DNA of 64,000 bases, taken from NCBI RefSeq assembly GCF_030816075.1, contig NZ_JAUSXO010000001.1, positions 1,364,001-1,428,000 of the forward strand, written 5' to 3'. This document shows, one piece after another, positions 42,946 through 51,817 of the stretch; positions within the stretch are counted from its first letter, which is position 1; the number at the start of each line of letters is the position of its first letter. Made by a program: the position numbers and the translations under genes. The stretch comes from Arthrobacter agilis (GTDB lineage: Bacteria > Actinomycetota > Actinomycetes > Actinomycetales > Micrococcaceae). The notes under the pieces are model-generated. The model was given only the letters and a program-made list of their open reading frames with translations. It was not told the origin of the DNA and did no database searches.

Positions 42946-43847
42946 GCGAGTTCGCGTTCGAACAAACGTCGCCGTTCGGTTGGCCCGCTGTACGGGGCGA
43001 GCAGCAAGGTGGTGCGGTTGATGCATTCCTCTCCGGAGTCCAGTGCCGCGATGGCGGCGTCGGTGAGCAATCGGCTCAGTTCACCGATCGTGCCTTCACT
43101 TCGGGTGAGAAGGTAGGTCGCCATCTCCACTCCGGCGATGTCCGAGGGCCGGCGCAGCGGGAAGGACGCGGCGAAGCTGGCCAGGAGGGACCTGGTGTCG
43201 GTGTCGACGTCCCATCGGGGCAGGGTGAGCGGTTCGAACCGGTTCTCGAGCTGATCGTCCGAGCGGATGGCGAGGTACGCATCCCGGGTGCCGACGCCGA
43301 CGAGGGGGATTCGTAACTCATTGCCGAGGAACCTCAGCAGGTTCAGGAACTCCCGGCGAACGGGCACGGTCCCGGAGAGGACATTGTGCAGCTCATCAAT
43401 GACCAGGACCCGCACCCCGACCGCGCGCAGCAGCTCGAGTGCGACCTGCTCCAGCTCCGCCAGGCGTTGCCTCGGTCGTAGCGGTGCTCCCATCGCAGCG
43501 AGAAGCGCGACATAGAAGCGGATCACCGTCGGATCCGAGGGCATCTGTATGACCAGGACCGGGATCTGCTCCCGCTCCGGAAGCGAAACCTGCGGGTGAG
43601 TGCGCCGGAACTTCTCGATGATCATCGACTTGCCGTTGTTCGTCGGACCAAGCAGCAGCAGGTTTGGCATCCGTTGCTTCGACGGCCACTCGAACAACGC
43701 CTCCAATCGGGCCAGCGCAGTGGTAGCCCGGGTGTAGCCGATCCACCGATCCGCCCGCACATGTGCGACTCTCTCCGCGACAGGGAGCACCGCGAGCCGC
43801 TGCGCTGCCGGTGTCAGATGAGACAGGTCGACCAGGTCATCGTCCAT
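42942..43847 (-). CDS. tniB: TniB AAA+ ATPase transposition regulator
   Basis: A 301-residue ATPase. Walker A is LLLGPTNNGKSMIIEKF and Walker B is VRVLVIDELHNVLSG; a sensor-like PLVGVGTRDAYLAI follows. It relates to TnsC and IstB and presumably binds target DNA and activates TniA. It starts one base after the tniA stop and overlaps tniQ as ATGA. ATG at 43847 has GAGGAG upstream. Confidence 0.92.
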   Translation of the reverse strand: MDDDLVDLSHLTPAAQRLAVLPVAERVAHVRADRWIGYTRATTALARLEALFEWPSKQRMPNLLLLGPTNNGKSMIIEKFRRTHPQVSLPEREQIPVLVIQMPSDPTVIRFYVALLAAMGAPLRPRQRLAELEQVALELLRAVGVRVLVIDELHNVLSGTVPVRREFLNLLRFLGNELRIPLVGVGTRDAYLAIRSDDQLENRFEPLTLPRWDVDTDTRSLLASFAASFPLRRPSDIAGVEMATYLLTRSEGTIGELSRLLTDAAIAALDSGEECINRTTLLLAPYSGPTERRRLFERELA

Positions 43848-43848
43848 C

Positions 43849-45519
43849 TCACCACTCCTCGATCTCCGCATACGGGGTCACGACCCCGCCCTGGTCACTC
43901 GACACAGTCGGCGGACTCGAGTCCGTGCGCTGCGCGACCGGAATATCTGTCCGTCGTTGAACAGTGCGGCGCGCCCGTTTCGTCGACGCGGCAGCCGCAT
44001 TGATGACCTCTCGCATCTGCCCGATGGTGCGGAACAAGGATTCCTCGTCGACTTCCTGGCGACCGGCAGCGCGCATCTGAGTGATCGCGGCCCGCTGCTC
44101 CCACACGGACACCGGAGGACGGGACATCCGCCGGTACGGCACCATGACATAGGTACCGCCGTCCGGGTCCAGTACCCAAATGCGGCTGATGTCCCGGGGG
44201 TCCCGCCGGATCACGAACCGACCCAGCTTCTCCCTCGTCGCGATCCAGGGCTTCAGCACGTCAGAGAAATACTGGATGTGGTCGATCGTGAACCCCGCGC
44301 GCGTCACCGTGCGCCGGATCACCGGAAGGAAATCGATCAGGAACGCAGCCGCATACGTCACCGTCACCGGCTCCCCACTGACTCCGACACCCGCCTTCCA
44401 TCTGCCCGACGGCGTTTGCCCGAGCCCCCGGTGGACCTGCCCGTGATAGGCCCCCACGGCCAGGGCGAACCACCGCTCGAGTTCCTGCAGTGTCAGCGTC
44501 GCCCTCTTCTCGGAGTCATAGGAACCACGCTCACGCGGATTCGAGAAGGTAGTCCCCGGGAGGTCGTGAACGGACTGCATCATGGTGCCGATCACTCGCT
44601 CAACAATGCCGCCGTAGTGCGGTTGGCCCGGCGGGCGGTATCGGAGCTTCACCCCATGCTGCTCGCACCCCCGCTTCAACGCCTCGCTGTGGAACTCGGT
44701 CGCGTTGTCCAGGTACAGCTCGACAGGTTTACCGGTCATCGGCCACACCACCGACGCACCGACCCGCTCCAGCCACGCCCGCTTGTCCGTCACCATGTGC
44801 GCCAGACACAATCCGACCGACAGGGCGGACGGCGCCTCGAGGGTCACCACCAGACCCACGAGGCAGCGACTGAACACGTCAATCGCGACAGTCACATAGG
44901 GGCGACCGATTGGAAGACGGTGACGCTCATCGACCACGATGAGATCCACGACGGTGTGATCGATCTGCACCTGATCCAATGGACGCTGTACCGGCGGAAC
45001 CCGGCCCGCAGCCGATAGGCGCGACCGCCCCGCATCAGGGCCCTGCCTCCGCGTGACCCGTTCAACCGGATCCAACTGCGCGATCCTGCGTTCGACCGTC
45101 GTACGCGACGGCAACGGCAACCCCTGAGCACGGCACACCGCAATGATGTCCCTGTGGACGGCCGCGACCGATCGCTTCTGCCGGGTCAGGAACCCCTTCC
45201 GGATTGCGGCGATGACAATCGCTTCGACAGCGTCGGGTAGGCGAGTACGGCCGCGGCCGCCGCTCGATCGTGCGGGCAGTAGACCCGAGACAAGGCCTCC
45301 ACCCTCACGCCACCGGTTCAGGAGCACATACACCTGCCGATACGACACACCCAACGCTGCAGCCGCGTCATCTACCTGGCTACGACCAACACGGGGAAGA
45401 GCTGCAAGCGGGCCGATGACAGCAGCCGCCCGGACCGCCTGGCTCCACGCTTCATCGCTCGCGGTCAGAAGACCGCGCTCATCCACAGATCCTTGTACCT
45501 CATCCATCACCGACCCCAT
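43849..45519 (-). CDS. tniA: TniA transposase (DDE, Mu/Tn7-like)
   Basis: A 556-residue DDE transposase. Residues of about 45-145 hold helix-turn-helix DNA binding regions (DAAAALGVSYRQVYVLLNRW, LPSRTTVERRIAQLDPVERV). The rve core has the catalytic triad in VQIDHTVVDLIVVDE, ELYLDNATEFHSEAL and GGIVERVIGTMMQSVHD. The C-terminal Mu-type beta-barrel follows (SRIWVLDPDGGTYVMVPYRR). The length fits TniA. It cuts both ends and works with TniB and TniQ. Confidence 0.92.
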   Translation of the reverse strand: MGSVMDEVQGSVDERGLLTASDEAWSQAVRAAAVIGPLAALPRVGRSQVDDAAAALGVSYRQVYVLLNRWREGGGLVSGLLPARSSGGRGRTRLPDAVEAIVIAAIRKGFLTRQKRSVAAVHRDIIAVCRAQGLPLPSRTTVERRIAQLDPVERVTRRQGPDAGRSRLSAAGRVPPVQRPLDQVQIDHTVVDLIVVDERHRLPIGRPYVTVAIDVFSRCLVGLVVTLEAPSALSVGLCLAHMVTDKRAWLERVGASVVWPMTGKPVELYLDNATEFHSEALKRGCEQHGVKLRYRPPGQPHYGGIVERVIGTMMQSVHDLPGTTFSNPRERGSYDSEKRATLTLQELERWFALAVGAYHGQVHRGLGQTPSGRWKAGVGVSGEPVTVTYAAAFLIDFLPVIRRTVTRAGFTIDHIQYFSDVLKPWIATREKLGRFVIRRDPRDISRIWVLDPDGGTYVMVPYRRMSRPPVSVWEQRAAITQMRAAGRQEVDEESLFRTIGQMREVINAAAASTKRARRTVQRRTDIPVAQRTDSSPPTVSSDQGGVVTPYAEIEEW

Positions 45520-45979
45520 CGTCGAAGTAGTGATGACGGTAATGCAGACGCCCCTCGAGCAGCCAGACCCTTACTCCGTGAGCTTGGATGACCGTGAGCA
45601 GGCACGCTCACGATCGGCTCACCGACGGCACATCAAGTGGCAAAAAAGGCCCACTCGCTACCTAGCGAAACTACTCCGTAAGAGGATCCCCTAAAGACCA
45701 TCCTTCGCGGAGGTGCTGAAGGGGGACCGCCAATCTCGGTTCAGGCGAACACGAACAGGGTTTATGTGCTGCCCTCTACGCAGGGTGGTCCTGAATCAGG
45801 CCGTCCTAGTGGTCCGCACTCGCATTGACATAGTCAGCGACGCCAATCCGCGCTCACGGCTCCCCAGCGCGACGACCGATTTGAACATCGTTCTGTGCCG
45901 GGGATGCGCCTACGTGCCACCTCCGAAGGCGATTCGCGTTGCTACGGTTGGAATGTGACAGCCTCGATAACGATCGGCC
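45520..45979. other. Gap inside the transposon
   Basis: About 460 bp between tniA and the STAS-like gene with no supported gene. CGTGAGC and GCTCACG with a six-base loop form a palindrome near 45.59-45.61 kb, a possible operator for tniA. Confidence 0.4.
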
Positions 45980-46426
45980 TCACCCTATGACCGGATACCC
46001 GCAACTGAGCCCGGGCGGGCGTAGGCCGACTTCAGATGGCGTGGGGTATCCGGTCAGCCAGTTCAGGGCTTCGTTCCGGTGGGGGAAGTAGTGGCTTGGG
46101 TAGGGCGGGTAATGGACCCCGGTGAAGTGATCTGCGATTGTCTTGTCGACGGGGGACGGACCCACCAGGGCCAGCGCCGCGATGTTCAGTTCCTTCGCGA
46201 AGTGGTTCAGGGCTTTCCTGCTCAGGGTCACCATGTCGTTGAGTTCGACGAGCATTGGCGGACGGGTACTCCTGCAGATCGCCTCAGCATGCTCGATGAA
46301 GGCGACTGCATTTGCCTCAGTAACGCTCGTGCCCTTGGCCCAATCGACGGACAGGATCCCGTTTCGCAGTTCCATCGTGAACGGGGCCCGAGGTTCTATA
46401 GGAGTGCCTGGCTTATTGCTGCACAC
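45980..46426 (-). CDS. STAS-like domain protein in the transposon
   Basis: A 148-residue protein with a STAS/SEC14-type layout: MELRNGILSVDWAKGTSVTE, then PMLVELNDMVTLSRKALNHF, AALALVGPSPVDKTIADHF and the end helix FPHRNEALNWLTGY. Its outline matches the STAS-like protein of the recombinase operon at 3.2-3.6 kb. The GTG start has AGAGGAAG upstream. Role unknown; both are linked to recombinase genes. Confidence 0.65.
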   Translation of the reverse strand: MCSNKPGTPIEPRAPFTMELRNGILSVDWAKGTSVTEANAVAFIEHAEAICRSTRPPMLVELNDMVTLSRKALNHFAKELNIAALALVGPSPVDKTIADHFTGVHYPPYPSHYFPHRNEALNWLTGYPTPSEVGLRPPGLSCGYPVIG

Positions 46427-46649
46427 AATCTCTCACTTCCTCTTTGAAGCTCGTGTACGACCGTCTGATGATCCTGGGGTATGCCGACTGTACCTATACG
46501 CGTAAGGCTTTTACGCATCAGGCGGGTGATTGGCTGGCCGTGTCAGGGCTTCGTGTTCGTCGTAGAGGAGTCGGTCTCATGGTCGGGCTGCTGCACGGGC
46601 GTGGCCATGATGCGATCCACTGGCGCCTGTCCGAGCATCGCCGCGGCAT

Positions 46650-46812
46650 GCACCATTTCCTGGGGAACAGATTTCGGCCCCGCGTACAAGCCGCACTTTT
46701 GGCGCGACACTTGCGCTGAGCCCGGTATCCAGGCCCACAAAACCCGCTTCCAATCGCCTGCGGGCCAAGGGAAGATCGAGCGCTTCCACCGCACCCTCGC
46801 CTATGGCTGGTC
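46650..46812 (+). pseudogene. IS481-type transposase remnant
   Basis: About 50 codons match the end of an rve integrase core: TDFGPAYKPHFWRDTCAEPG, then HKTRFQSPAGQGKIERFHRT with the final catalytic glutamate in KIERFH. The rest of the transposase is missing. A relic of an insertion sequence inside the transposon. Confidence 0.65.
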
Positions 46813-46886
46813 ACTTTCTAGCAGATGCGGCTCGGAATCAGCCGCCCAAGGGTCTGCACAGTGCGGGCAGCCACGCCACGTCGCGG

Positions 46887-47516
46887 TCAACTGGATTGGC
46901 CGAGGCTGGTGACGAGGTTGATCGCCACTGCGACCACGAAGGTGCCGAAGAAGTAGGACAGCAGGGCGTGCCCCAAACCAATCCTGCGCGATGGTGTGGA
47001 TGACTCGGTCACATTGCTCGCGCTGTAGGCCATGCCGATCGAGAATGCGGTGAAGGCGAAGTCGCTGTAGGAGGGGTCCTCGTTCTGGTCGAAACTGAAG
47101 TGATGGTGGTTGTCGTGGTAGTACATGCGGGCGTATTTGAACGCGTAGACGGTGTTAATCAGAGCCCAGGCGATCACGACGCCGAGGGCGGCCAGGATCG
47201 CAGCGGCCACGCCGATGGGGTCCTTCTGCTGGCTGCGGAGCAATGCGAAGACGACGGCGACGAGACTGACGAAGGTCGCACTGATGATGAGGGAGTCCAG
47301 GAGCCGGCGGGCCCGACCTTCCTGGAGGGCGAGTTTACGCGTGTCATCCGGACCCGCGGGCCAGGCCTTGGCCCAGGCCCAGGCCAGGAAGACGCCGCCG
47401 GCAACAGCCCATCCGATCAAGGGCGCGAGTTCGGGAGCACCGAGTAACACCGGAATGAGTGCGACAAGGAGGCCGATGACGGCCGAGATCAGGGCCTTGC
47501 GATTCATGTGCGCCAT
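46887..47516 (-). CDS. DUF1345-type membrane protein
   Basis: A 209-residue inner-membrane protein with about five helices: ISAVIGLLVALIPVLLGAPE, then LIGWAVAGGVFLAWAWAKAW, SLIISATFVSLVAVVFALL, VAAAILAALGVVIAWALINT, and a C-terminal FFGTFVVAVAINLVTSL. It carries the family's histidine-rich YYHDNHHHFSFDQNEDPSYS loop, then DFAFTAFSIGMAYSASNV, as in COG4291/DUF1345. The ATG at 47516 is chosen for the GGAGGG upstream. Probably the last gene of the dehydrogenase operon, 128 bases after the gene before it. Confidence 0.82.
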   Translation of the reverse strand: MAHMNRKALISAVIGLLVALIPVLLGAPELAPLIGWAVAGGVFLAWAWAKAWPAGPDDTRKLALQEGRARRLLDSLIISATFVSLVAVVFALLRSQQKDPIGVAAAILAALGVVIAWALINTVYAFKYARMYYHDNHHHFSFDQNEDPSYSDFAFTAFSIGMAYSASNVTESSTPSRRIGLGHALLSYFFGTFVVAVAINLVTSLGQSS

Positions 47517-47644
47517 CTCAAGGGGTTCCCTCCAGCCTTGATTGACCGCGAAGGGGTCCGATCGTCCGCCGCGCGGGTGTGAGCGGATTTCAATCGCTCC
47601 CGTATGTGCCATTGGCCACCTGGCCTGCCCCGCGGGAACAGGTG

Positions 47645-48232
47645 TCAGGTTGCTTTGTGCTTTCGCAGGGTCTTGAGCGCGCCGACTAGGAGTGCGCCGC
47701 CCGCCAGTGCCCATGGGGCGCCGACGATCAGGGGGTCCATCCACTGATGGCTCAGGTCGGTCCGCTTTTTCCCGAAGCGGGAGCCGATTCCATGGTGGGA
47801 GAACTCGCTGAGGACCCCGGTTTCTGTCACGGGATTGTCCGGGCGCAGGGTGGCGAACGAGCGCAGGTGGTTTTCCCATGCGTCCACCCGGTCGCCCGCG
47901 ATGAGCAGCAGCCAGTGTGCGGCCCGGCCCTCGCTGTATTTGTAGGCGTACTTCCGGATAGCCCCCGACGCGCCCCTGGGAGGGGTGGACGTTCCGAAGA
48001 CGGGTGTCAGGAAAGCGTGCTCGACGGACCGCTCGCGCGGCCACTTCTCGGGTTGGCGCTCGGGGAAGTCCCAGCGCGCACCGGTGTCGATGCCGGGCTG
48101 CTCGCGGGGGTAGGAGGGCCTGTCGGCCGGGTCGACGTCCACCCCCCATCCCGGGATTCGCGCCCGCAAGCCCTCTATCGGCTCTTTGAGCGCGGGCTTG
48201 TCGGCGGTGTAAGGCGTCGGTATTGCGGCCAT
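47645..48232 (-). CDS. Conserved-type hypothetical protein of the dehydrogenase operon
   Basis: A 195-residue protein. The N-terminal 110 residues are polar with PADRPSYPREQPGIDTGARW and FPERQPEKWPRERSVEHAFL. A mid segment (YAYKYSEGRAAHWLLLIAGD) precedes an ending with one membrane helix (DPLIVGAPWALAGGALLVGA). I know no function. It starts 13 bases after the dehydrogenase stop, so it is co-transcribed. ATG at 48232 has AGGAAG upstream. Confidence 0.65.
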   Translation of the reverse strand: MAAIPTPYTADKPALKEPIEGLRARIPGWGVDVDPADRPSYPREQPGIDTGARWDFPERQPEKWPRERSVEHAFLTPVFGTSTPPRGASGAIRKYAYKYSEGRAAHWLLLIAGDRVDAWENHLRSFATLRPDNPVTETGVLSEFSHHGIGSRFGKKRTDLSHQWMDPLIVGAPWALAGGALLVGALKTLRKHKAT

Positions 48233-48245
48233 GGTGCTCTTCCTT

Positions 48246-49394
48246 TCAGTCTGCGGCGGAAACGATGAGGGGCTTGATGCAGTCATCGAGCTTCGCGGAG
48301 AAGATGTGGTATCCCTCCGCGATGTGTTCCAGCGGGATGCGGTGCGTCACAATATCGCTGGGCTTCAGGTACCCGTTCCTGATGTGTTCGAACAATCGCG
48401 GCCATTGCCTCTTGACCGGGCACTGGTTCATTCGAAGTGTCAGCCCCTTATTCATGGCATCGCCGAATTTCACGGCGCTGAATATGGGCCCGTACGCGCC
48501 TACTACGGATACCGTGCCGCCTTTGCGGACGGTGTCGATGGCCCAGTTCAGGGCCACGGGCGAGCCGCCCTGCAATTTCAGTTTCGCGGAGGTGACGTGC
48601 TGAAGGAAGTTGCCGTCGGCCTCGGCGCCGACGGCGTCAATGACGACGTCGGCGCCCAGGTAGTCCGTTGCTTTCTTCATCTCCACCACGATGTCGCCGT
48701 ACTCGGCGAAGTTGTACGTTTCCGCGTGGGCGAAGCTGCGGGCCTTCTCAAGGCGGTACTCCAGATGGTCGATGACGATCACCCGTCCGGCCCCCATCAG
48801 CCAGGCGGACTTGGCGGCGAACAGGCCGACCGGCCCGGCGCCGAACACCACCACGGTGTCGCCTTCCACGATGTCGCCCAGTTGGGCGCCGAAGTAGCCT
48901 GTCGGCAGCGCATCGGTGAGAAGGACTGCGTCCTCTTCGTCCATCCAGTCGGGAATCTTCGAAGGACCGACGTCGGCGAACGGGACGCGCACGAACTCAG
49001 CCTGGCCCCCGTCGTACCCGCCCGTGGTATGGGAATAGCCGTAGATGCCGCCCACTGCCGTCGCGTTCGGATTCACGTTGTGGCAGTTCGAGTACAGGCC
49101 GCGGGAGCAGAAGTAGCAGGACCCGCAGTAGACGTTGAACGGCACCATCACACGGTCACCCGGGGCGAGGTTCTGCACGGACGAACCCACGTCGTGGACC
49201 ACCCCCACGAACTCGTGACCGAACGTCATGCCCACCCGCGTGTCCGGCATCATGCCGTGGTAGAGGTGCAGGTCGGATCCGCAGATCGCCGCCCTCGTCA
49301 CCCGGACGATCGCATCGTTAGGATGCTCGATCCTCGGGATGTCCTTCTCCTCGACCCGGACCTTATAGGGTCCGCGATACACCATCGCTCGCAT
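48246..49394 (-). CDS. Zinc-dependent alcohol/formaldehyde dehydrogenase
   Basis: A 382-residue medium-chain dehydrogenase. Catalytic zinc: CGSDLHLYHG and GHEFVGVVHDVG. Structural zinc: YCGSCYFCSRGLYSNC with four cysteines. NAD site: VVFGAGPVGLFAAKSAWLMG. It resembles glutathione-independent formaldehyde dehydrogenases and related alcohol dehydrogenases, which oxidise small aldehydes or alcohols with tightly bound or free NAD. ATG at 49394 has GGAGG upstream. Third of the three dehydrogenases in one operon. Confidence 0.88.
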   Translation of the reverse strand: MRAMVYRGPYKVRVEEKDIPRIEHPNDAIVRVTRAAICGSDLHLYHGMMPDTRVGMTFGHEFVGVVHDVGSSVQNLAPGDRVMVPFNVYCGSCYFCSRGLYSNCHNVNPNATAVGGIYGYSHTTGGYDGGQAEFVRVPFADVGPSKIPDWMDEEDAVLLTDALPTGYFGAQLGDIVEGDTVVVFGAGPVGLFAAKSAWLMGAGRVIVIDHLEYRLEKARSFAHAETYNFAEYGDIVVEMKKATDYLGADVVIDAVGAEADGNFLQHVTSAKLKLQGGSPVALNWAIDTVRKGGTVSVVGAYGPIFSAVKFGDAMNKGLTLRMNQCPVKRQWPRLFEHIRNGYLKPSDIVTHRIPLEHIAEGYHIFSAKLDDCIKPLIVSAAD

Positions 49395-49436
49395 CAGTAC
49401 CACCTCCGGGGAATTGCTGGTTCCTGCACTGGAAAA

Positions 49437-50630
49437 TCATGTCGCGGAGCTGACTGCCCCGTTGGGCTGGAAAACGGCGCGGACGCAGCCGTCCTGCTTG
49501 TTCTTGAACATCTCGTAGCCGTGCGGACCCTGGTCCAACGGCATCACGTGGGTGGCGAGGTGTTCGGTGCTGAGTTCGCCATCGGCGATGTGCTGCAGAA
49601 TCTGCGGGATGTAGCGGTGGCCGTGCTGTTGCGCCCCGCGCACGGTCATGGCCTTGTTCATGACCGCGCCTAACGGGAACTTGTCGACAAACCCGCCGAA
49701 AACACCGAGGACGAACAAGCTCCCGCCTTTGCGGCAGGCGTAGATTGCTTCGCGTAGCGCGGTGGGCCGATCGGACTGCAGCCGTAACTGCTGCTTCACC
49801 TGGTCGTACAGGTACTGGGGTCCGGTGCCATGCGCTTCCATGCCGACCGCTTCGATGACGACGTCCGGGCCGCGGCCGCCAGTGCGCTCTTTCAGCTCGG
49901 CGACGACGCTGTCCTCGGTGTAGTCCAGGGTGTCGGCGCCGATGTGCTGGCGTACCTGCTGGAGGCGTTCGGGAAGCCTATCGATGACGATCACTTGCTC
50001 GGCGCCCATTAGCATCGCGCCGCGGGCAGCCATCTGACCGACTCCGCCGGCGCCCCAGACTGCGACGGTGTCGCCCGGGGTGATGCCGGCGCCGTCGGCG
50101 CCGGTCCAGCCGGTAGGGGCGGCGTCGGAGGCGAACAGCGCCGCCAGATCGGACACCCCGCTAGGGACGGTGAACGCACCTTGGTCGGCGTAGGGGACCC
50201 GTACGTATTCGGCGTGGCTGCCAGCAAACCCGCCCAGCATGTGACTGTAGGCGAAGCACCCGCCGATCGCGCTGCCCCACATCCCCTCGGTCAACGCCGG
50301 GTTGGGGTTGCCGTTGTCGCACAGTGAGAACAGCTCCTGTGAGCAGTACCAGCACTGTCCGCACGCGATGAACGAGCAGACCGTGACCCGGTCCCCAATC
50401 GTGTGGTTGCGGACGGCCTTGCCGACTTCGACAACCTCGCCCATGAACTCGTGACCGAGCACATCCCCGGCGCGCATCGCCGGAATGTAGCCGCCAAGCA
50501 GGTGCAGGTCCGAGCCGCAGGTCGTGGTCAACCGCACTTTGACGATAATGTCGCGGTCGTTGAGGATGGTCGGATCGTCCACCGTCTCGACGGCGGTCTT
50601 GTTGATTCCAGTCCAGCACAAAGCTTTCAC
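49437..50630 (-). CDS. Zinc-dependent alcohol/formaldehyde dehydrogenase
   Basis: A 397-residue medium-chain dehydrogenase. Catalytic zinc: TTCGSDLHLLGGY and GHEFMGEVVEVG. Structural zinc: ACGQCWYCSQELFSLC. NAD site: VAVWGAGGVGQMAARGAMLM. Same family as its two neighbours but divergent in the middle. Its GTG start overlaps the stop of the upstream gene as GTGA, so it is translationally coupled. Probably acts on short-chain or aldehyde substrates. Confidence 0.88.
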   Translation of the reverse strand: MKALCWTGINKTAVETVDDPTILNDRDIIVKVRLTTTCGSDLHLLGGYIPAMRAGDVLGHEFMGEVVEVGKAVRNHTIGDRVTVCSFIACGQCWYCSQELFSLCDNGNPNPALTEGMWGSAIGGCFAYSHMLGGFAGSHAEYVRVPYADQGAFTVPSGVSDLAALFASDAAPTGWTGADGAGITPGDTVAVWGAGGVGQMAARGAMLMGAEQVIVIDRLPERLQQVRQHIGADTLDYTEDSVVAELKERTGGRGPDVVIEAVGMEAHGTGPQYLYDQVKQQLRLQSDRPTALREAIYACRKGGSLFVLGVFGGFVDKFPLGAVMNKAMTVRGAQQHGHRYIPQILQHIADGELSTEHLATHVMPLDQGPHGYEMFKNKQDGCVRAVFQPNGAVSSAT

Positions 50631-51118
50631 AGCACTCCCTCCCCGGGCGCACGATCGGTGGCTAAGTCGACGAGTTTGCCCGTCGGGGTCGGCGGGCGGT
50701 GCCCGTGCGAGGCCGGGTCCACGCGCAGAACCTCGCCTACCTCGATCAGTTGCTTGGCTTCGCGCAGAGCCGCGCGGACCCGCTGGCGTGGGTCGTCACC
50801 GGAGAGCTTGGCGGCCACGGATGCGGCCCCGGTCGGCTCCGGGTTGCGGAACCGGGCACGCAGCTCGCTGCCTTTGCCGCCCGGTGCAGGCCGCACCTCT
50901 ACCTCGACCAGGTTCCCGAGCTCGGCCAGCGGTGCGGGGAGGCGGCCCTCGGGCATGATGTCCGAGGTGCTGCGGTTGATGGTGACCGCCCGCCACCGTG
51001 AGCGCGGTTCAGCCGCCTCGCGTTCCTTTCCGGCCTGCCGACGTTGAAGCTCTCGGATGAGCACGAGTGCGCCGGTCCCGACCGCCAACGCCGGTACCAC
51101 GCTGGTGCGGCGAGTCAC
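50627..51118 (-). CDS. Hypothetical protein between DJ-1 and dehydrogenase genes
   Basis: A 163-residue protein. One hydrophobic N-terminal segment (SVVPALAVGTGALVLIREL) suggests a membrane anchor. The rest carries WRAVTINRSTSDIMPEG and LAELGNLVEVEVRPAPGGKG, a beta-rich part similar to the tail seen in SRPBCC/cyclase-like membrane proteins, and a helix with LREAKQLIEVGEVLRVDP. Its GTG start and its stop both overlap the neighbours by GTGA. No activity can be assigned. Confidence 0.68.
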   Translation of the reverse strand: MTRRTSVVPALAVGTGALVLIRELQRRQAGKEREAAEPRSRWRAVTINRSTSDIMPEGRLPAPLAELGNLVEVEVRPAPGGKGSELRARFRNPEPTGAASVAAKLSGDDPRQRVRAALREAKQLIEVGEVLRVDPASHGHRPPTPTGKLVDLATDRAPGEGVL

Positions 51119-51684
51119 CGGGCATCCTTCGCGGCGGCTCCGACACGGGCCAATGCCCTGACGATCGCGTCGCAGAACGCGGGCAGGTCATCAGGGGACC
51201 TGCTGGTGATGAGATTGCCGTCGATGGCGACCTCTTCATCGACCACGGTGGCGCCGGCGTTGCGTAGATCGGTGCGGATGCTGGGGAACGACGTGAGGGT
51301 CCGGCCCGCCACGACGCCCGCCTCTAGGAGTGTCCACGGACCGTGACAAATCGAGGCGACTGGTTTGCCGGAAGCCATGAAGTCCCGCACGAAGTCGACC
51401 GCTGCCTGGTCGACCCGCAGCTTGTCGGGGTTGACTGTTCCGCCCGGCAGCAGCAGTGCGTCGTAGTCTTCGACCGCCGCCGAACGGACCAGTGCGTCGA
51501 CGTCGAACGTGCCGGCCGCGTCGAGGTCGTTGTTGCGTGCCTGGATCTGACCGTCGTGCAGCGAGAGCAGTTCGGTGACCGCGCCGGCCCGGTCGAGCGC
51601 CTGCCGGGGTTGTTCCAGTTCCACGCGTTCCACGCCGTCTGCGGCCAAGATCGCAACCCGCTTGCCGTTCAGTTCGTTCGCCAT
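51115..51684 (-). CDS. DJ-1/PfpI family protein
   Basis: A 189-residue member of the DJ-1/PfpI superfamily (protease, glyoxalase or chaperone activities). It opens VAILAADGVERVELEQP with the acidic residue that tunes the cysteine, continues with YDALLLPGGTVNPDKL, and holds the nucleophile in ASICHGPWTLLEAG (Cys near residue 114) and TSFPSIRTDLRNAG. The genomic pairing with aldehyde dehydrogenases suggests protection against glyoxals or aldehydes, an inference. ATG at 51684 has GGAGAA upstream. Its stop overlaps the next start as GTGA. Confidence 0.9.
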   Translation of the reverse strand: MANELNGKRVAILAADGVERVELEQPRQALDRAGAVTELLSLHDGQIQARNNDLDAAGTFDVDALVRSAAVEDYDALLLPGGTVNPDKLRVDQAAVDFVRDFMASGKPVASICHGPWTLLEAGVVAGRTLTSFPSIRTDLRNAGATVVDEEVAIDGNLITSRSPDDLPAFCDAIVRALARVGAAAKDAR

Positions 51685-51817
51685 GATTTCTCCGTTGTAT
51701 CGAGGGGGACGGCCGCAGCTGCGTGCCACCGGAAGATGCAGGCGCCATCAGGGCGCCGCAACGGGATGTACATCCAGGCGCTACCCGCGCGTCAGCACCG
51801 CGACGCGAACCTGCCGC

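Noticed and set aside
43957-45018. 353-codon plus-strand frame
   Set aside because: Antisense to tniA, without a ribosome site or protein-like composition.
48231-49673. Long open frame on the plus strand, 480 codons
   Set aside because: It is antisense to two clear zinc dehydrogenases and has shadow composition.
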